Of a stretch of DNA of 64,000 bases, positions 5,645 through 14,790 are shown one piece after another. A model generated the notes under the pieces. The model was not told the DNA's origin. It was given only the letters and a program-made list of their open reading frames with translations, and ran no database searches. The stretch comes from Propioniciclava flava (GTDB taxonomy: Bacteria; Actinomycetota; Actinomycetes; Propionibacteriales; Propionibacteriaceae): positions 248,001 through 312,000 of the forward strand of contig NZ_PPCV01000003.1 in the NCBI RefSeq assembly GCF_004126535.1, read 5' to 3'. Both the position numbers and the translations under genes were made by a program. Numbering within the stretch: position 1 is the first letter of the stretch; the number at the start of each line of letters is the position of its first letter.

Positions 5645-8332
5645 GTGGGCAAAGGCGTGTCGATTGCGGCTGCGGCGGTGCCGTGGGTATTAGCGGCGTT
5701 CGGTTTTCCGTTGCCCGTCGTCGTGACCGGGGGGCTAGCTACCCTCAACGCGGTCCTCAACGCGCTTCCCCCGCGCGAGAAGGCCTTGAAAGACTTTGTG
5801 GCGAAGGCAGCCAGCGACCTCGACAACTCCTGCGCAGACGAGTTCCGCGCCCTCGGCGAAGCGGACAAAGACATCGTTCACGAATGGTTGATCGCCCGAT
5901 TCGAGTCGGTGGATCGTGAGGCCACGCTCGGCGCCGCACTCCTGGGGCGAGACCAGTTCAGCGCCGCGCTGCTGGGCGAGTCGCTCCCTCACTGGGATGC
6001 GGACCGGCTCGGCTACCTACACGCCGTCGCTACGCAGGTGCATAGCGTGGTGTTGCAGTTCGCGCAGAGCCGCGACGTGCTGGGCAAGGCGACGACAGCG
6101 GCTTTACGGATGATCGTCTACGCGTTGGCCACTCGCCCCACCCATGACGAGGTGCGCCGCATGATCGAGCAGGCGGTTATGGGCGAGTTGGCCTTGCGCC
6201 CCATCATCGCGGGGTCGCGCCCACGCCTGGCTGCCGGTTTCGTGGCGCGCGACGAGATGGCAGCGCTCCGGAGCGCCTTGGGCGAGGGCGGCGTCGCGAC
6301 GATCTGCGCGCTCGCGGGCATGCGGGGCGTGGGGAAGTCCCAGCTCGCGAGCGCTTTCGCCCAGGAGGCCGAGGAGGCCCGGTGGCCCTTCGTGGGCTGG
6401 GTGTCGGCCGAGTCACGCACCCAAGTGGTCAGCCAGTTGGCGGACATTGCGCTGACCAGCGGAGTGTCCAAGGAAACCGAGCCGGAGAAGGCAGCGAAGG
6501 CCTTGCTGGTCTGGCTGAACGGCCAATCGGGGGATCGGCTGCTGGTGTTCGACAATGTGGAACGCCAAGACGACCTGGAAGGGTGGTTGCCGCGCGGCCC
6601 AGGCATGCGCGTGATCGTGACCTCGACCGCCCACACGCTCACCCTGGGCACGCCCGTCCCGGTGGAGGTGTACTCCCCCGATCAGGCCGTGGAGTTCCTG
6701 CTCGACCAGACACGCCTCGATGACCGCGTGGGCGCTGCCACCCTGGCCGAGGATCTAGGACGCCTGCCCGTAGCCCTCACCCAGGCTGCTGCTGGGATCC
6801 GGCTCTGGGGTCTGGATTTCACTTCCTACCAGGAAGAGTTGGCCCAACAACCACTCGACGGCGTGATGCTCCGCAGCCGTGGCGAGCCCTACCCCAGCAA
6901 GGTCGGGGCGGCCCTCCACCTGGCCTACACTAAAGCCGTTCAACGCATCGCCGACGACCACGGCCCATCCGCGGCAGACGCGGCCAGCGCCATCTTGGCC
7001 GCGATGACACTGTTGGCCGATTCCGGGGTGCCGCGCGCATGGGTCATGCACGCCACCGAAGACACGCGAAGCGCACGCACGGCGGTGGGAGCGCTGCTGG
7101 AGAACTCGATCCTGACGTTGTCCGAGGATGGGTCCCTGGTGGCACTCCATCGGCTGCAAAGCCAAGTGATCCGCGAGGACCTAGATTGCGGCGGCTCCTC
7201 CTCAGCGCCCCAGGAGGCCGCACTCCGCGTCTTGTGCTCCGCCAAGCTGGACGCCGGCGGATACCCAACCCAGCGCGAGACGCTAGCGCTTCTAGCCACA
7301 CAGTTGTTGTCCATACTTGCCCAGCCAAACTCCCACGCATGGGCCGAGTCACCAGCGATCTTAAGTCTGGCCGCCTCAGCGATATACCAGTCCAATCAGC
7401 TCGTCTACCCCAACGTGGCGATCGAACTCGCTGAGTTTGTGGACGTTACCGCCCGGGTCCTGGGACCAAACCACTATGGCACTCTAGCCAGCCGCCATAA
7501 TCTCGCAAGTGCTTATGAAGCAGCCGGACAATACGCCCTCGCGATTCTCCTCCACGAGACCTTGGTCACCGATACCGAAGAGTTCCTCGGGCGCAACCAC
7601 CCGGACACTCTCACTTCTCGCAACAATCTCGCCTGCGCGTACCAAGCGGATGGGCGGTTCGATGCAGCCATTTCCCTCCACAAGACCACACTCTCGGACC
7701 GGTCCCGCACGCTCGGGGCAGATCACCAAGACACCCTCACCAGTCGCCACAACCTCGCCTTCGCTTATCAGGAGTCCGGCCAGCCTGACGTTGCTACACC
7801 GCTATACGTCTCTGTTCTTGCTGACCGCATCCGTGTGCTAGGCCGCCGCCACCCCGACACCCTCTCCACCCGCAACAACCTGGCCAACACATACCAGCAA
7901 TTCGGAAAATTAGATCGCGTCATTCCCCTCCTTGAGAGCACCGTCAGTGACGCCGAACACGTCTTCGGACACAGTCACCCATATACCCTCACCAGCCGGA
8001 ACAATCTCGCTGTCGCCTACGAGACGGATGGTCAACTCAGCCTTGCCGTGCCCCTCTACGAGGCGACCCTCCGTGACCGGATATCTGTCCTTGGACACAG
8101 CCACCCCGAAACCTTGACCAGCCGCAACAACCTTGGAATTGCCTACTGGAAACAAGGCCTTCATACCGAGGCGTTGCTGTTGTTGGAGGAAGCGGCCAGC
8201 GTGGCGGAACGCGTACTCGGTTCAGCTCATCCCCTCACCACCCAGTTCATCAGCAACAGGGACAATGCGCGTCAGGCGCTGACGCAGGGCGACTCCGATG
8301 ACCGCAGCTGGAACATCGACTCCTCCCCGTGA
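5645..8332 (+). CDS. STAND (NB-ARC-like) NTPase with C-terminal TPR array
   Basis: 895 residues from GTG 5645 (AAAGGG 8 nt upstream; GTG 5636 has no ribosome site). Residues 1-35 are hydrophobic (IAAAAVPWVLAAFGFPLPVV) and could insert in a membrane. Residues ~40-210 form an unassigned helical domain. The NTPase core has Walker A GMRGVGKS (Lys231), Walker B LLVFDNVE (Asp303), MRVIVTSTAHT and LGRLPVAL (the GLPL-type motif). Residues 606-895 are TPRs of the kinesin-light-chain type. STAND proteins oligomerise after ligand binding, and many prokaryotic ones act in antiphage defence or signalling. No separate effector gene adjoins it. The defence role is inference. Confidence 0.85.
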   Translation: MGKGVSIAAAAVPWVLAAFGFPLPVVVTGGLATLNAVLNALPPREKALKDFVAKAASDLDNSCADEFRALGEADKDIVHEWLIARFESVDREATLGAALLGRDQFSAALLGESLPHWDADRLGYLHAVATQVHSVVLQFAQSRDVLGKATTAALRMIVYALATRPTHDEVRRMIEQAVMGELALRPIIAGSRPRLAAGFVARDEMAALRSALGEGGVATICALAGMRGVGKSQLASAFAQEAEEARWPFVGWVSAESRTQVVSQLADIALTSGVSKETEPEKAAKALLVWLNGQSGDRLLVFDNVERQDDLEGWLPRGPGMRVIVTSTAHTLTLGTPVPVEVYSPDQAVEFLLDQTRLDDRVGAATLAEDLGRLPVALTQAAAGIRLWGLDFTSYQEELAQQPLDGVMLRSRGEPYPSKVGAALHLAYTKAVQRIADDHGPSAADAASAILAAMTLLADSGVPRAWVMHATEDTRSARTAVGALLENSILTLSEDGSLVALHRLQSQVIREDLDCGGSSSAPQEAALRVLCSAKLDAGGYPTQRETLALLATQLLSILAQPNSHAWAESPAILSLAASAIYQSNQLVYPNVAIELAEFVDVTARVLGPNHYGTLASRHNLASAYEAAGQYALAILLHETLVTDTEEFLGRNHPDTLTSRNNLACAYQADGRFDAAISLHKTTLSDRSRTLGADHQDTLTSRHNLAFAYQESGQPDVATPLYVSVLADRIRVLGRRHPDTLSTRNNLANTYQQFGKLDRVIPLLESTVSDAEHVFGHSHPYTLTSRNNLAVAYETDGQLSLAVPLYEATLRDRISVLGHSHPETLTSRNNLGIAYWKQGLHTEALLLLEEAASVAERVLGSAHPLTTQFISNRDNARQALTQGDSDDRSWNIDSSP
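7460..8215 (+). repeat. Six tandem 42-codon TPR repeats
   Basis: Six consecutive 126-nt units encode 42-residue repeats of the form LGxxHPDTLTSRNNLA-xAYxxxGxxDxAI. A seventh, degenerate unit runs to the stop. The protein copies are very alike, while the DNA copies differ at many third positions, so this is an old protein-level array rather than a recent expansion. This half uses visibly more A/T-ending codons than neighbouring genes. Confidence 0.9.
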
Positions 8333-8338
8333 AGCACA

Positions 8339-9109
8339 TCAAGCAGTCACCGCCAGGAACTCCAGGACGCTTCCGGTGATGGCGACCTCGGCGTCGGCGC
8401 GGGAGACGGTGGGGACGCCGTCGCCGGATTGGGGGCCGTAGCGGCCGAAGAAGGAATGCACGGCGCCCGGGACGACGACCTCGCGGCTACCGGAGGGGAG
8501 CAATGCCATTCCGGCGGTGACCTTGGCTGCGTCCGCGACGCCGTCGTGTTCGGCGCGCAGGCTCAGCGTCCGCAAGGAGGCGCCGGTGAGGTCGGCGCCG
8601 TCGGGTGGGTAGGACGCCTCCAAGATGAGGCCCGCGGCGGGTTGGCGTCCGGAGCGGAGTTCGTCGGCGAGGTACTGGGCGGCCATCGCGCCGCCCAGAG
8701 AATGCCCGGCGAGCACGACCTGCTGGCCCGCCCCGTAGCGCTCGATAAGGGCCGTCGCGCGGCCCGAGTTGGTGACGGCTAGGTCGAATGCGAACTCCGG
8801 GATGACCGTCGTGTAGCCGTGGGTCGCCAGGACGCGGGCCTGCCATTCGTAGGCCTGCGGGCGGACCAGGCCACCCGGATAGAACACGATCAGGACGTCG
8901 CGGGACGGCGTCCCCGCGGGCGGGCGCACCACGATCACCGGGCCCGACGCGTCCTCCAGGGTGGGCGTCACGGCGACCGTGGCGGCGTCGGTGATGGCGT
9001 CCTGACCCAACACGAGCGGCGGGCGCACCAGGATCGGCCACGCCCACCCGACGCCGAACGCCAACCCGACCACCAGCAGCAGGCCGACCCACCGCAGCGG
9101 GCGCCTCAT
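8339..9109 (-). CDS. Membrane-anchored or secreted alpha/beta hydrolase
   Basis: 256 residues. An N-terminal hydrophobic segment (WVGLLLVVGLAFGVGWAW) acts as signal anchor. The fold shows VLIVFYPGG (oxyanion-hole region), nucleophile elbow GHSLGG (Ser137), Asp189 (AEHDG) and His218 (GAVHSFFG), giving a complete catalytic triad. It resembles the alpha/beta-hydrolase-5 group, dienelactone-hydrolase-like. The gene starts 16 nt after the ilvD stop, so it is probably read through from ilvD. Its stop faces the STAND gene with only 6 nt between. Substrate unknown. Confidence 0.85.
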   Translation of the reverse strand: MRRPLRWVGLLLVVGLAFGVGWAWPILVRPPLVLGQDAITDAATVAVTPTLEDASGPVIVVRPPAGTPSRDVLIVFYPGGLVRPQAYEWQARVLATHGYTTVIPEFAFDLAVTNSGRATALIERYGAGQQVVLAGHSLGGAMAAQYLADELRSGRQPAAGLILEASYPPDGADLTGASLRTLSLRAEHDGVADAAKVTAGMALLPSGSREVVVPGAVHSFFGRYGPQSGDGVPTVSRADAEVAITGSVLEFLAVTA

Positions 9110-9125
9110 CGGTGCGTCGCCCGCC

Positions 9126-10988
9126 TCAGTCGAGCTGACGCCGTGCCGCGCCCTTGTCGGCGGACAGTGCCAGGGACGCGTAGATCTTCAGCGCATTGCT
9201 GACCACGCGCTCCCGATTGACGGGCTTCCAGCCGCGCTCGTCCTGCTCGGCTCGCCGCACCGCCAGCTCTTCATCGGTCAGTTCCACGTTGATGGAACGA
9301 TCCGGAATCGAGATCGAGATGATGTCGCCGTCGCGGATCAGGCCAATCGCGCCCCCCGCGGCCGCCTCCGGGCTGATGTGCCCCAACGACAGACCCGAGG
9401 AACCCCCCGAGAACCGGCCGTCGGTGATCAGCGCACATTTGGGCCCCAGCCCCACACCCTTGAGGTAGGAGGTGGGGTACAGCATCTCCTGCATGCCCGG
9501 GCCGCCCTTGGGGCCCTCGTATCGGACGACGACCACATCACCGGCGACGATCTTCCCGCCGAGGATCATCTCCACGGCCTCGTCTTGGCTTTCGGCGACC
9601 TTCGCCGGTCCCGAGAACACCCACTGATCCTCGGGGACGCCCGCCGTCTTCACGATGGCGCCGTCCACGGCGATGTTTCCCTTCAGCACTCCCAGGCCAC
9701 CATCGACGGTGTAGGCGTGCTCGGCGTCGCGGATGCACCCGCCAGCGGCGTCCAGGTCGAGGTCGGCCCAACGGTTCGTGGACGAGAACGCCACCGTGGT
9801 GCGGACGCCGCCCGGCGCCGCGAACCACAGGTCGGCGGACTCGGCGGTGGCGTGCCCGCCGCGGATGTCCCAGGCGTCCAGCCAGGCGTCCAGCGACGGC
9901 GCGTGCACCGCGTGGACGGACTCATCCAGCAGGCCGCCGCGGCGCAGTTCACCCAAAATGGCGGGCATGCCGCCCGCCCGGTGGACGTCTTCCATGTAGT
10001 AGTTGGTCGTGTTCGGCGCCACCTTGCACAGGCATGGGGTGGTGCGGGAGAGGGCGTCGATGTCGTCCATGGTGAAGTCGACCTCAGCCTCGCGGGCCGC
10101 CGCCAGGATGTGCAGCACGGTGTTCGTGGAGCCGCCCATCGCCACGTCCAGGCGCATCGCGTTGCTGAACGCCGCCTTGGTCGCAATCGAGCGAGGCAGG
10201 ACCGAGTCGTCGTCGTCCTCGTAGTAGCGCTTCGCCAGCCGGACGGCGAGGCGTCCGGCCTCTTCGAACAGGCCCTTCCGGGCGGACGCCGTCGCGAGCG
10301 TCGACCCGTTGCCCGGGAGCGACAGGCCCAGCGCCTCGGTGAGGCAGTTCATCGAGTTCGCGGTGAACATGCCCGAACACGAACCACACGTCGGGCACGC
10401 GTTCTGCTCGATCGCCATGATCTCTTCATCGTTGACCGAGGAGTCGACGGCCTTGACCATCGCGTCGATCAGATCCAGGCGCACCGAACCGCCCTCATCG
10501 GGAGCCCCCGACACGATCCGGTCGCCGAGCATCCGGCCCGCCTCCATGGGGCCGCCCGAGACGAACACGGTCGGGATGTTGAGCCGCAGCGCCGCGAGCA
10601 GCATGCCGGGGGTGATCTTGTCGCAGTTGCTGATGCAGATCAGCGCGTCGGCCTGGTGGGCGTTGACCATGTACTCCACCGAGTCGGCGATGACCTCGCG
10701 GCTCGGCAGCGAATACAGCATCCCCGAGTGACCCATGGCAATGCCGTCGTCGACGGCGATCGAGTTGAACTCCCGACCCACGCCGCCCGCTTCGGCGACC
10801 GCGCCCGCGACGAGCTGGCCCATGTCCTTGAGGTGGACGTGCCCAGGGACAAATTGGGTGAAGCTGTTGGCGATCGCGACGATCGGCTTCCCGAAGTCAC
10901 TCTCGGTCATCCCGGTGGCGCGCCACAGGGCGCGCGCACCGGCCATGTTGCGGCCGTGCGTGGTGGTGCGGGAGCGGAGCTGACCCAT
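9126..10988 (-). CDS. ilvD: Dihydroxy-acid dehydratase
   Basis: 620 residues, the usual length for the long IlvD form. It dehydrates 2,3-dihydroxy-isovalerate and 2,3-dihydroxy-3-methylvalerate to the 2-keto acids in valine and isoleucine synthesis, using an Fe-S cluster and Mg. Visible signatures are the start [20 protein letters not shown], the [11 protein letters not shown] motif (Cys122, Lys124) and [18 protein letters not shown] (Cys198, Cys201, Cys204). ATG 10988 has AGGAGG 5 nt upstream. Longer in-frame sequence upstream lacks a start signal and family similarity. No other ilv gene is nearby. Confidence 0.98.
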   Translation of the reverse strand: MGQLRSRTTTHGRNMAGARALWRATGMTESDFGKPIVAIANSFTQFVPGHVHLKDMGQLVAGAVAEAGGVGREFNSIAVDDGIAMGHSGMLYSLPSREVIADSVEYMVNAHQADALICISNCDKITPGMLLAALRLNIPTVFVSGGPMEAGRMLGDRIVSGAPDEGGSVRLDLIDAMVKAVDSSVNDEEIMAIEQNACPTCGSCSGMFTANSMNCLTEALGLSLPGNGSTLATASARKGLFEEAGRLAVRLAKRYYEDDDDSVLPRSIATKAAFSNAMRLDVAMGGSTNTVLHILAAAREAEVDFTMDDIDALSRTTPCLCKVAPNTTNYYMEDVHRAGGMPAILGELRRGGLLDESVHAVHAPSLDAWLDAWDIRGGHATAESADLWFAAPGGVRTTVAFSSTNRWADLDLDAAGGCIRDAEHAYTVDGGLGVLKGNIAVDGAIVKTAGVPEDQWVFSGPAKVAESQDEAVEMILGGKIVAGDVVVVRYEGPKGGPGMQEMLYPTSYLKGVGLGPKCALITDGRFSGGSSGLSLGHISPEAAAGGAIGLIRDGDIISISIPDRSINVELTDEELAVRRAEQDERGWKPVNRERVVSNALKIYASLALSADKGAARRQLD

Positions 10989-11055
10989 GAAAACCTCCTG
11001 GTGGTAACTCCCCCAGATTAGTCCGGACGCCGTCAGGCACGCAGATGCGTCCGGT

Positions 11056-11577
11056 CTAGTCGCGGCGTTTGGCGGGGCTGATCCAGATCGTGATGTCGCA
11101 GTGGACCGATTCCACACCTGCGGCGTCCACCAAGGAGACGGGCACGACAACCTCGACCCCGGAGGTGATCGTGGCGAAGTCGGGCAGCGGATCCACCGTG
11201 GCGGTCGCGGTCAGCCCTCCTGTCGTCTTGGCGAGGTAGCGAGCCTGCATCGCTTTGGGAATCCAGCGGTGCGTCGTGGGAACGGACGCCTCCGCGAGCA
11301 TCCCCATGGCGACCTCGGCGAGGTTGCAGGCGGCGATCGCGTGGAAGGTGCCGATGTGGTTGCGCATCCACCACCAGCGTGCCGCCGTGACGACGCAGCG
11401 GCCCGGCTCCAGCACGCGGACGTGTGGCAGCACCGTGACGAAGTAGGGGGCTTTGAGGGCTGCGGCCACCGAGAACAGCCGGGTGCCGAGCGGTCCGGGC
11501 AGCGCGGTCAGCCGCTGCCACAGCCGGTAGGTGTCGCGCCGATCCTCGTCGATCGGGCGTCTGCGGGTGCGTCCCAT
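11056..11577 (-). CDS. Hotdog-fold protein, DUF4442 type
   Basis: 173 residues with the hotdog features of DUF4442/PaaI-like proteins: the long helix region [20 protein letters not shown] and the following beta-rich half ([14 protein letters not shown]). Such proteins resemble acyl-CoA thioesterases, but a catalytic role is not established for this branch. The start is ATG 11577, with a -10 TAGCCT only 6 nt upstream, so the mRNA is probably leaderless. It diverges from serB across a 59-nt gap. Function is not determined by context. Confidence 0.75.
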   Translation of the reverse strand: MGRTRRRPIDEDRRDTYRLWQRLTALPGPLGTRLFSVAAALKAPYFVTVLPHVRVLEPGRCVVTAARWWWMRNHIGTFHAIAACNLAEVAMGMLAEASVPTTHRWIPKAMQARYLAKTTGGLTATATVDPLPDFATITSGVEVVVPVSLVDAAGVESVHCDITIWISPAKRRD

Positions 11578-11583
11578 CGATCC

Positions 11584-11589
11584 AGGCTA
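11584..11589 (-). promoter_or_regulatory. -10 hexamer TAGCCT of the hotdog gene
   Basis: TAGCCT on the minus strand ends 6 nt before ATG 11577, with no Shine-Dalgarno sequence. On the plus strand, CAGGAT (11624-11629), 7 nt before the serB GTG, is a weaker mirror-image candidate. Confidence 0.45.
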
Positions 11590-11636
11590 ACGGGCAGCCA
11601 AACCATCCGAACCCCCAACCTGGCAGGATCAGGGCC

Positions 11637-12821
11637 GTGCAGGATCGGCTCACGCTCTCAGCGACACTCACCGGACCCGACCGCCCCGGCATCACCCAGG
11701 CGCTCATGAGCGCCATCGCGGGTCTGGGCACCGAAGTCCTCGACCTCGAGCAGGTCGTCGTCCGCGGACAGGTGACCATCGCCGTCCTGCTCGGCTCGCT
11801 GCCCGCCGACCTCGACACCCTGGAGGACCGGCTCGCCGGGACGTGCGCCCGGCTGGGCTACCGGCTCAGCATCGACGAGGGCGTCGGCGACAACCCACCC
11901 CGACTCAAGCGCGTCGTCGTCACCATCCTGGGACGCCCCCTGCGCGCCACCCACCTGGCCGCCGTGTCCAGCGTCATCACCGAGCACGGCGGCAACATCG
12001 ACCGCATCCGACGGCTCTCCCGTACCCCGCTGACCACCCTCGAACTCGTCGTCTCCGGCACGGACGTGGCGCACCTGCGTCCGGCACTCGCCGCGACCGC
12101 CGCCGAGACCGGCTTCGACGTGTCCGTCTCCCCCGCAGGGCTCGCCCGCCAGGGCCGCCGCCTCGTCGTCATGGACGTCGACTCCACACTCATCCGCGAC
12201 GAGGTGATCGAACTCCTCGCCGCGCACGCAGGCAAACAGGACGAGGTCGCCGCCGTCACCGCCGCCGCGATGCGCGGCGAACTCGACTTCACCGCCTCCC
12301 TGCATCAGCGCGTCGCAACGCTGGCCGGGCTACCCGTGTCGGTGTTCGACGAGGTCCGCGACGACATCCGGCTCACCCCCGGTGCCCGCACCCTGGTGGC
12401 AACGCTGCGCGACCTAGGTTTCGCGATCGGCCTGGTCAGCGGCGGATTCATCGAGGTGGTCGGACCGCTGGCGGCGTCCCTGGGCATCGAGCACGTCCGC
12501 GCCAACGCCCTGGAGGTCGTCGAGGGGCACCTCACCGGACGCGTTGAAGGTCAGGTCGTCGACCGTGCCGTCAAGGCCGAAACGTTGAAGGACTTCGCCG
12601 CGGCGGAGGGCCTCCCGTTGAGTCGCACGGTCGCCGTCGGGGATGGCGCCAACGACCTCGACATGCTCGCCGCCGCGGGGCTGGGGATCGCGTTCAACGC
12701 CAAGCCAGCGGTGCGCGCCTCCGCGGACACCGCCCTCAACCTGCCCTACCTGGACGCCGTCCTGTATCTGCTGGGATTCAGCCGCGAAGAGGTCGAGGAC
12801 GCCGCCGCGCAGCGGCTGTGA
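11637..12821 (+). CDS. serB: Phosphoserine phosphatase with tandem ACT domains
   Basis: 394 residues. Two N-terminal ACT domains (residues ~1-80 and ~95-170) precede a HAD phosphatase domain with DVDST (nucleophile Asp180, acid Asp182), SGGF (motif II) and VGDGANDLDML (motif IV). This is the SerB2 layout known from mycobacteria, where serine feedback acts through the ACT domains. It performs the last step of serine synthesis. The GTG at 11637 has no clear ribosome site; CAGGAT 7 nt upstream may be the -10 of a leaderless mRNA. It converges with the DUF1304 gene (2-nt gap). Confidence 0.95.
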   Translation: MQDRLTLSATLTGPDRPGITQALMSAIAGLGTEVLDLEQVVVRGQVTIAVLLGSLPADLDTLEDRLAGTCARLGYRLSIDEGVGDNPPRLKRVVVTILGRPLRATHLAAVSSVITEHGGNIDRIRRLSRTPLTTLELVVSGTDVAHLRPALAATAAETGFDVSVSPAGLARQGRRLVVMDVDSTLIRDEVIELLAAHAGKQDEVAAVTAAAMRGELDFTASLHQRVATLAGLPVSVFDEVRDDIRLTPGARTLVATLRDLGFAIGLVSGGFIEVVGPLAASLGIEHVRANALEVVEGHLTGRVEGQVVDRAVKAETLKDFAAAEGLPLSRTVAVGDGANDLDMLAAAGLGIAFNAKPAVRASADTALNLPYLDAVLYLLGFSREEVEDAAAQRL

Positions 12822-12823
12822 CG

Positions 12824-13210
12824 CTACAGCGCGAGCGCGAGGATGACCGCCAGCACACCCAGGGCGGGCAGGAGGCCCTGCTTCAGCGCGGCGCCACGGT
12901 TGTTCGGGCTCGTCACGAACAAGACCAGCGCGGCGGACGCCATCGATCCGGCACCGGCCAACACCAAGGTCGCGCCGACGTCCAGGCGACCGACGGCCAC
13001 GAGCACAATCCCGAGCGCAACCAGGATCGCAAGGAACAGGTTGTAGAAGCCCTGATTGAACGCCATGCTGCGCGTGGCCTCGGCCTCCTCCTGCGTCGTG
13101 CCGAAGGTGGCGCGGGTGCCCGGACGCGTCCACGCGAAGGACTCCAGGAAGAAAATGTAGACGTGGATGAGGGCCGCCACCCCCGTGAGCACGAGACCTG
13201 CGATGAGCAT
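12824..13210 (-). CDS. DUF1304 integral membrane protein
   Basis: 128 residues with four TM segments. Family marks are the opening LVLTGVAALIHVYIFFLESF and the conserved NQGFYNLFLAI segment. ATG 13210 is taken as start because GGAAAGGA lies just upstream, and the in-frame sequence before it is Arg-rich non-coding-like. DUF1304 proteins are common small membrane proteins with no assigned function. The gene sits downstream of, and is co-directional with, the truncated AraC gene. Confidence 0.88.
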   Translation of the reverse strand: MLIAGLVLTGVAALIHVYIFFLESFAWTRPGTRATFGTTQEEAEATRSMAFNQGFYNLFLAILVALGIVLVAVGRLDVGATLVLAGAGSMASAALVLFVTSPNNRGAALKQGLLPALGVLAVILALAL

Positions 13211-13295
13211 GGTGCTGATGTCCTTTCCGCTACGCGCCTGCCGAACGAACAGCCGTCGATAACGGCGTGTCGGCGCAACGCACGATACTCGGGCT

Positions 13296-13766
13296 TCAGG
13301 TGCGCAGGTGGTGCGCCTCGCGGCCGGGCGTGACGCCAAACTCGGCCCGGTAACGGGCGATGAACGTCGAGGGCGTGTAGCCACAGGCCTGCGCGGCTTG
13401 GCTGACGCTGGCACCTTCGCGCAAATGCCGAGCCCCGGCGATCACCCGGCTCCTGGCTCGCCATTGACCAAACGACAGGCCCGTCTCCCGCAGGAACGCG
13501 CGCTGCACGGTGCGGACGCTCACCCCCGCCGCAAGAGCCAACTCGTTGAGCGATTCGGGGGCAGCGGGGTCGGACAGGATCTGGTGGGCGATACGTCGGG
13601 CGCGGGGCTCCTCCGGCAGGGGCGGCGGCGCAGTGCGCACCCAGGGCAGGAGGGCCGCCATCAGGTCGGACATCGCCGCCCCCACCCCGTGCCCTGGTTC
13701 GGTGAGCGGCGCCGCGAGCCGGTTGAGTTCCTCGGTGCGCGGCAAGGTGAGGGCTCGCGGACCCAT
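13296..13766 (-). CDS. AraC-family DNA-binding domain protein lacking its sensor domain
   Basis: 156 residues. The C-terminal ~100 residues form a complete AraC double helix-turn-helix (LNELALAAGVSVRTVQRAFL, then CGYTPSTFIARYRAEFG). Related regulators with an N-terminal cupin are ~250-270 residues, so about 90 residues are missing. In another frame immediately upstream, a short peptide looks like the start of such a cupin. TGA lies 9 nt before ATG 13766, so the frame cannot extend. Either it is a DNA-binding stump still expressed or a decaying gene. It diverges from the siderophore-interacting gene. Confidence 0.6.
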   Translation of the reverse strand: MGPRALTLPRTEELNRLAAPLTEPGHGVGAAMSDLMAALLPWVRTAPPPLPEEPRARRIAHQILSDPAAPESLNELALAAGVSVRTVQRAFLRETGLSFGQWRARSRVIAGARHLREGASVSQAAQACGYTPSTFIARYRAEFGVTPGREAHHLRT

Positions 13767-13846
13767 GCCAACTCATCGACGGCGTGCGCCTTCGCCAACG
13801 GCCGTAGCCGCAAGCGGGGCTGTTGCCCTCGATGCTGTTGGTTCAT
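13763..13846 (-). pseudogene. Possible N-terminal remnant of the AraC regulator
   Basis: From ATG 13846 a 28-codon stretch in a different frame from the AraC stump ends in a His/Asp/Glu-containing segment (HAVDELAW) resembling the first strand of AraC cupin domains (HxxxQLAWA-type). It meets the stump at a point where the rest of the cupin would be expected, as a deletion with frame change would leave. The similarity is short, so this is tentative. Confidence 0.3.
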
Positions 13847-13899
13847 GTCGCATCCCCCGCATCATTGTCAGGCCTCCACCATGAGGCATGCCTTATCGT

Positions 13900-13920
13900 T
13901 TAGGCAAGGTTAACGTTGCC
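13900..13920 (+). promoter_or_regulatory. Iron-box-like palindrome overlapping the promoter of the siderophore-interacting gene
   Basis: GGCAAGGTTAACGTTGCC (13903-13920) is palindromic at 8 of 9 base pairs. The 19-mer at 13900-13918 agrees with the DtxR/IdeR consensus at about 13 of 19 positions. TAACGT (13911-13916) inside it is a good -10, 7 nt before ATG 13924. Repression by an iron-loaded DtxR/IdeR-type protein would therefore block the promoter directly. Confidence 0.5.
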
Positions 13921-13923
13921 GAT

Positions 13924-14769
13924 ATGTCCACCGCTGTCGCGCCCGCAGATCCTCGTCGCGGGGTTTCGACCGTCCTGCATCCCTTGGCCGCCCGCGTCCT
14001 CGACGTCGTCCACGTGGAGGACCTTAGCCCGCTCATGCGCCGCGTGGTGCTGAAGGGCGATCAGGTTGCCTCGTTGCCCTTCCTCCCCTGGGCGGCCACC
14101 GACCACATCAAGATCGTGCTGCCCGACGCGGACGGACACGTCGCCGTGCCGCGCATCGAAGACGGGCGCGCCCACTGGGACGACTTCACCGGCATCACAC
14201 GGGACTACACCGTCCGCACGGTCAATACCGTCACGAACGAACTCACTCTCGATGGCGTCGTCCACGCCCACGGCCCGGCCGGACGATGGTTCCTCAATGC
14301 CGCCCCCGGGGCACGCCTCGGCGTTCTCGGGCCTCGCGGCAGCCACCTGTACCCACCCGGCTACGGTCACTACATCCTCGTCGCGGACGAGACGGCGCTG
14401 CCCGCGCTCGGTCGCTGGCTGGACCAACCCGGCCTGCGCACCCATCTGACGGTGATCGCGGTCGCCTCGACGCCGGATCCCTACCCGTTGCCCCAGCCTG
14501 GTCGTCGCTCCACCGTCGACTGGCGACCGCACGTGCTCAGCGATCCCCTCAAGCGCGGGTCGTTGTTGGCTCATGAGGTCACCGAAGCGCTCCGCACCAG
14601 CCCGTGCCCCCATGACGTGTTCGTGTGGGCTGCCGGAGAGGCCGGAGCCATGAGGTCCGTCCGGGGGGCGCTGCGCGACGCCGGCCTTCCCCGCTATGCC
14701 ATGGATGTGGACGGGTACTGGCGGATCGGAACCGCCAACCTGGACCATCACGCGGAGCGTGCCGACTAA
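13924..14769 (+). CDS. Siderophore-interacting protein, FAD-dependent ferric-siderophore reductase (ViuB/SIP family)
   Basis: 281 residues. The N-terminal FAD-binding barrel carries RDYTVRTV (the RxYTxR flavin motif, ~residue 93). The C-terminal SIP domain includes LVADETALPALGRWL and the FVWAAGEAGAMRSVR segment for nicotinamide binding. It reduces Fe(III) in imported siderophores to release Fe(II) in the cytoplasm. ATG 13924 is favoured over ATG 13888 because the promoter and iron-box-like palindrome lie between them. The downstream MFS exporter converges on it. No siderophore synthesis or uptake genes lie in the window. Confidence 0.92.
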   Translation: MSTAVAPADPRRGVSTVLHPLAARVLDVVHVEDLSPLMRRVVLKGDQVASLPFLPWAATDHIKIVLPDADGHVAVPRIEDGRAHWDDFTGITRDYTVRTVNTVTNELTLDGVVHAHGPAGRWFLNAAPGARLGVLGPRGSHLYPPGYGHYILVADETALPALGRWLDQPGLRTHLTVIAVASTPDPYPLPQPGRRSTVDWRPHVLSDPLKRGSLLAHEVTEALRTSPCPHDVFVWAAGEAGAMRSVRGALRDAGLPRYAMDVDGYWRIGTANLDHHAERAD

Positions 14770-14790
14770 GGCCAGGATCGACATAACGCG

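Noticed and set aside
7460-8215. Possible CRISPR-like array, from the regular 126-nt periodicity
   Set aside because: The period is exactly 42 codons inside an open frame and encodes TPRs; DNA identity between units is only partial and there are no repeat-spacer boundaries.
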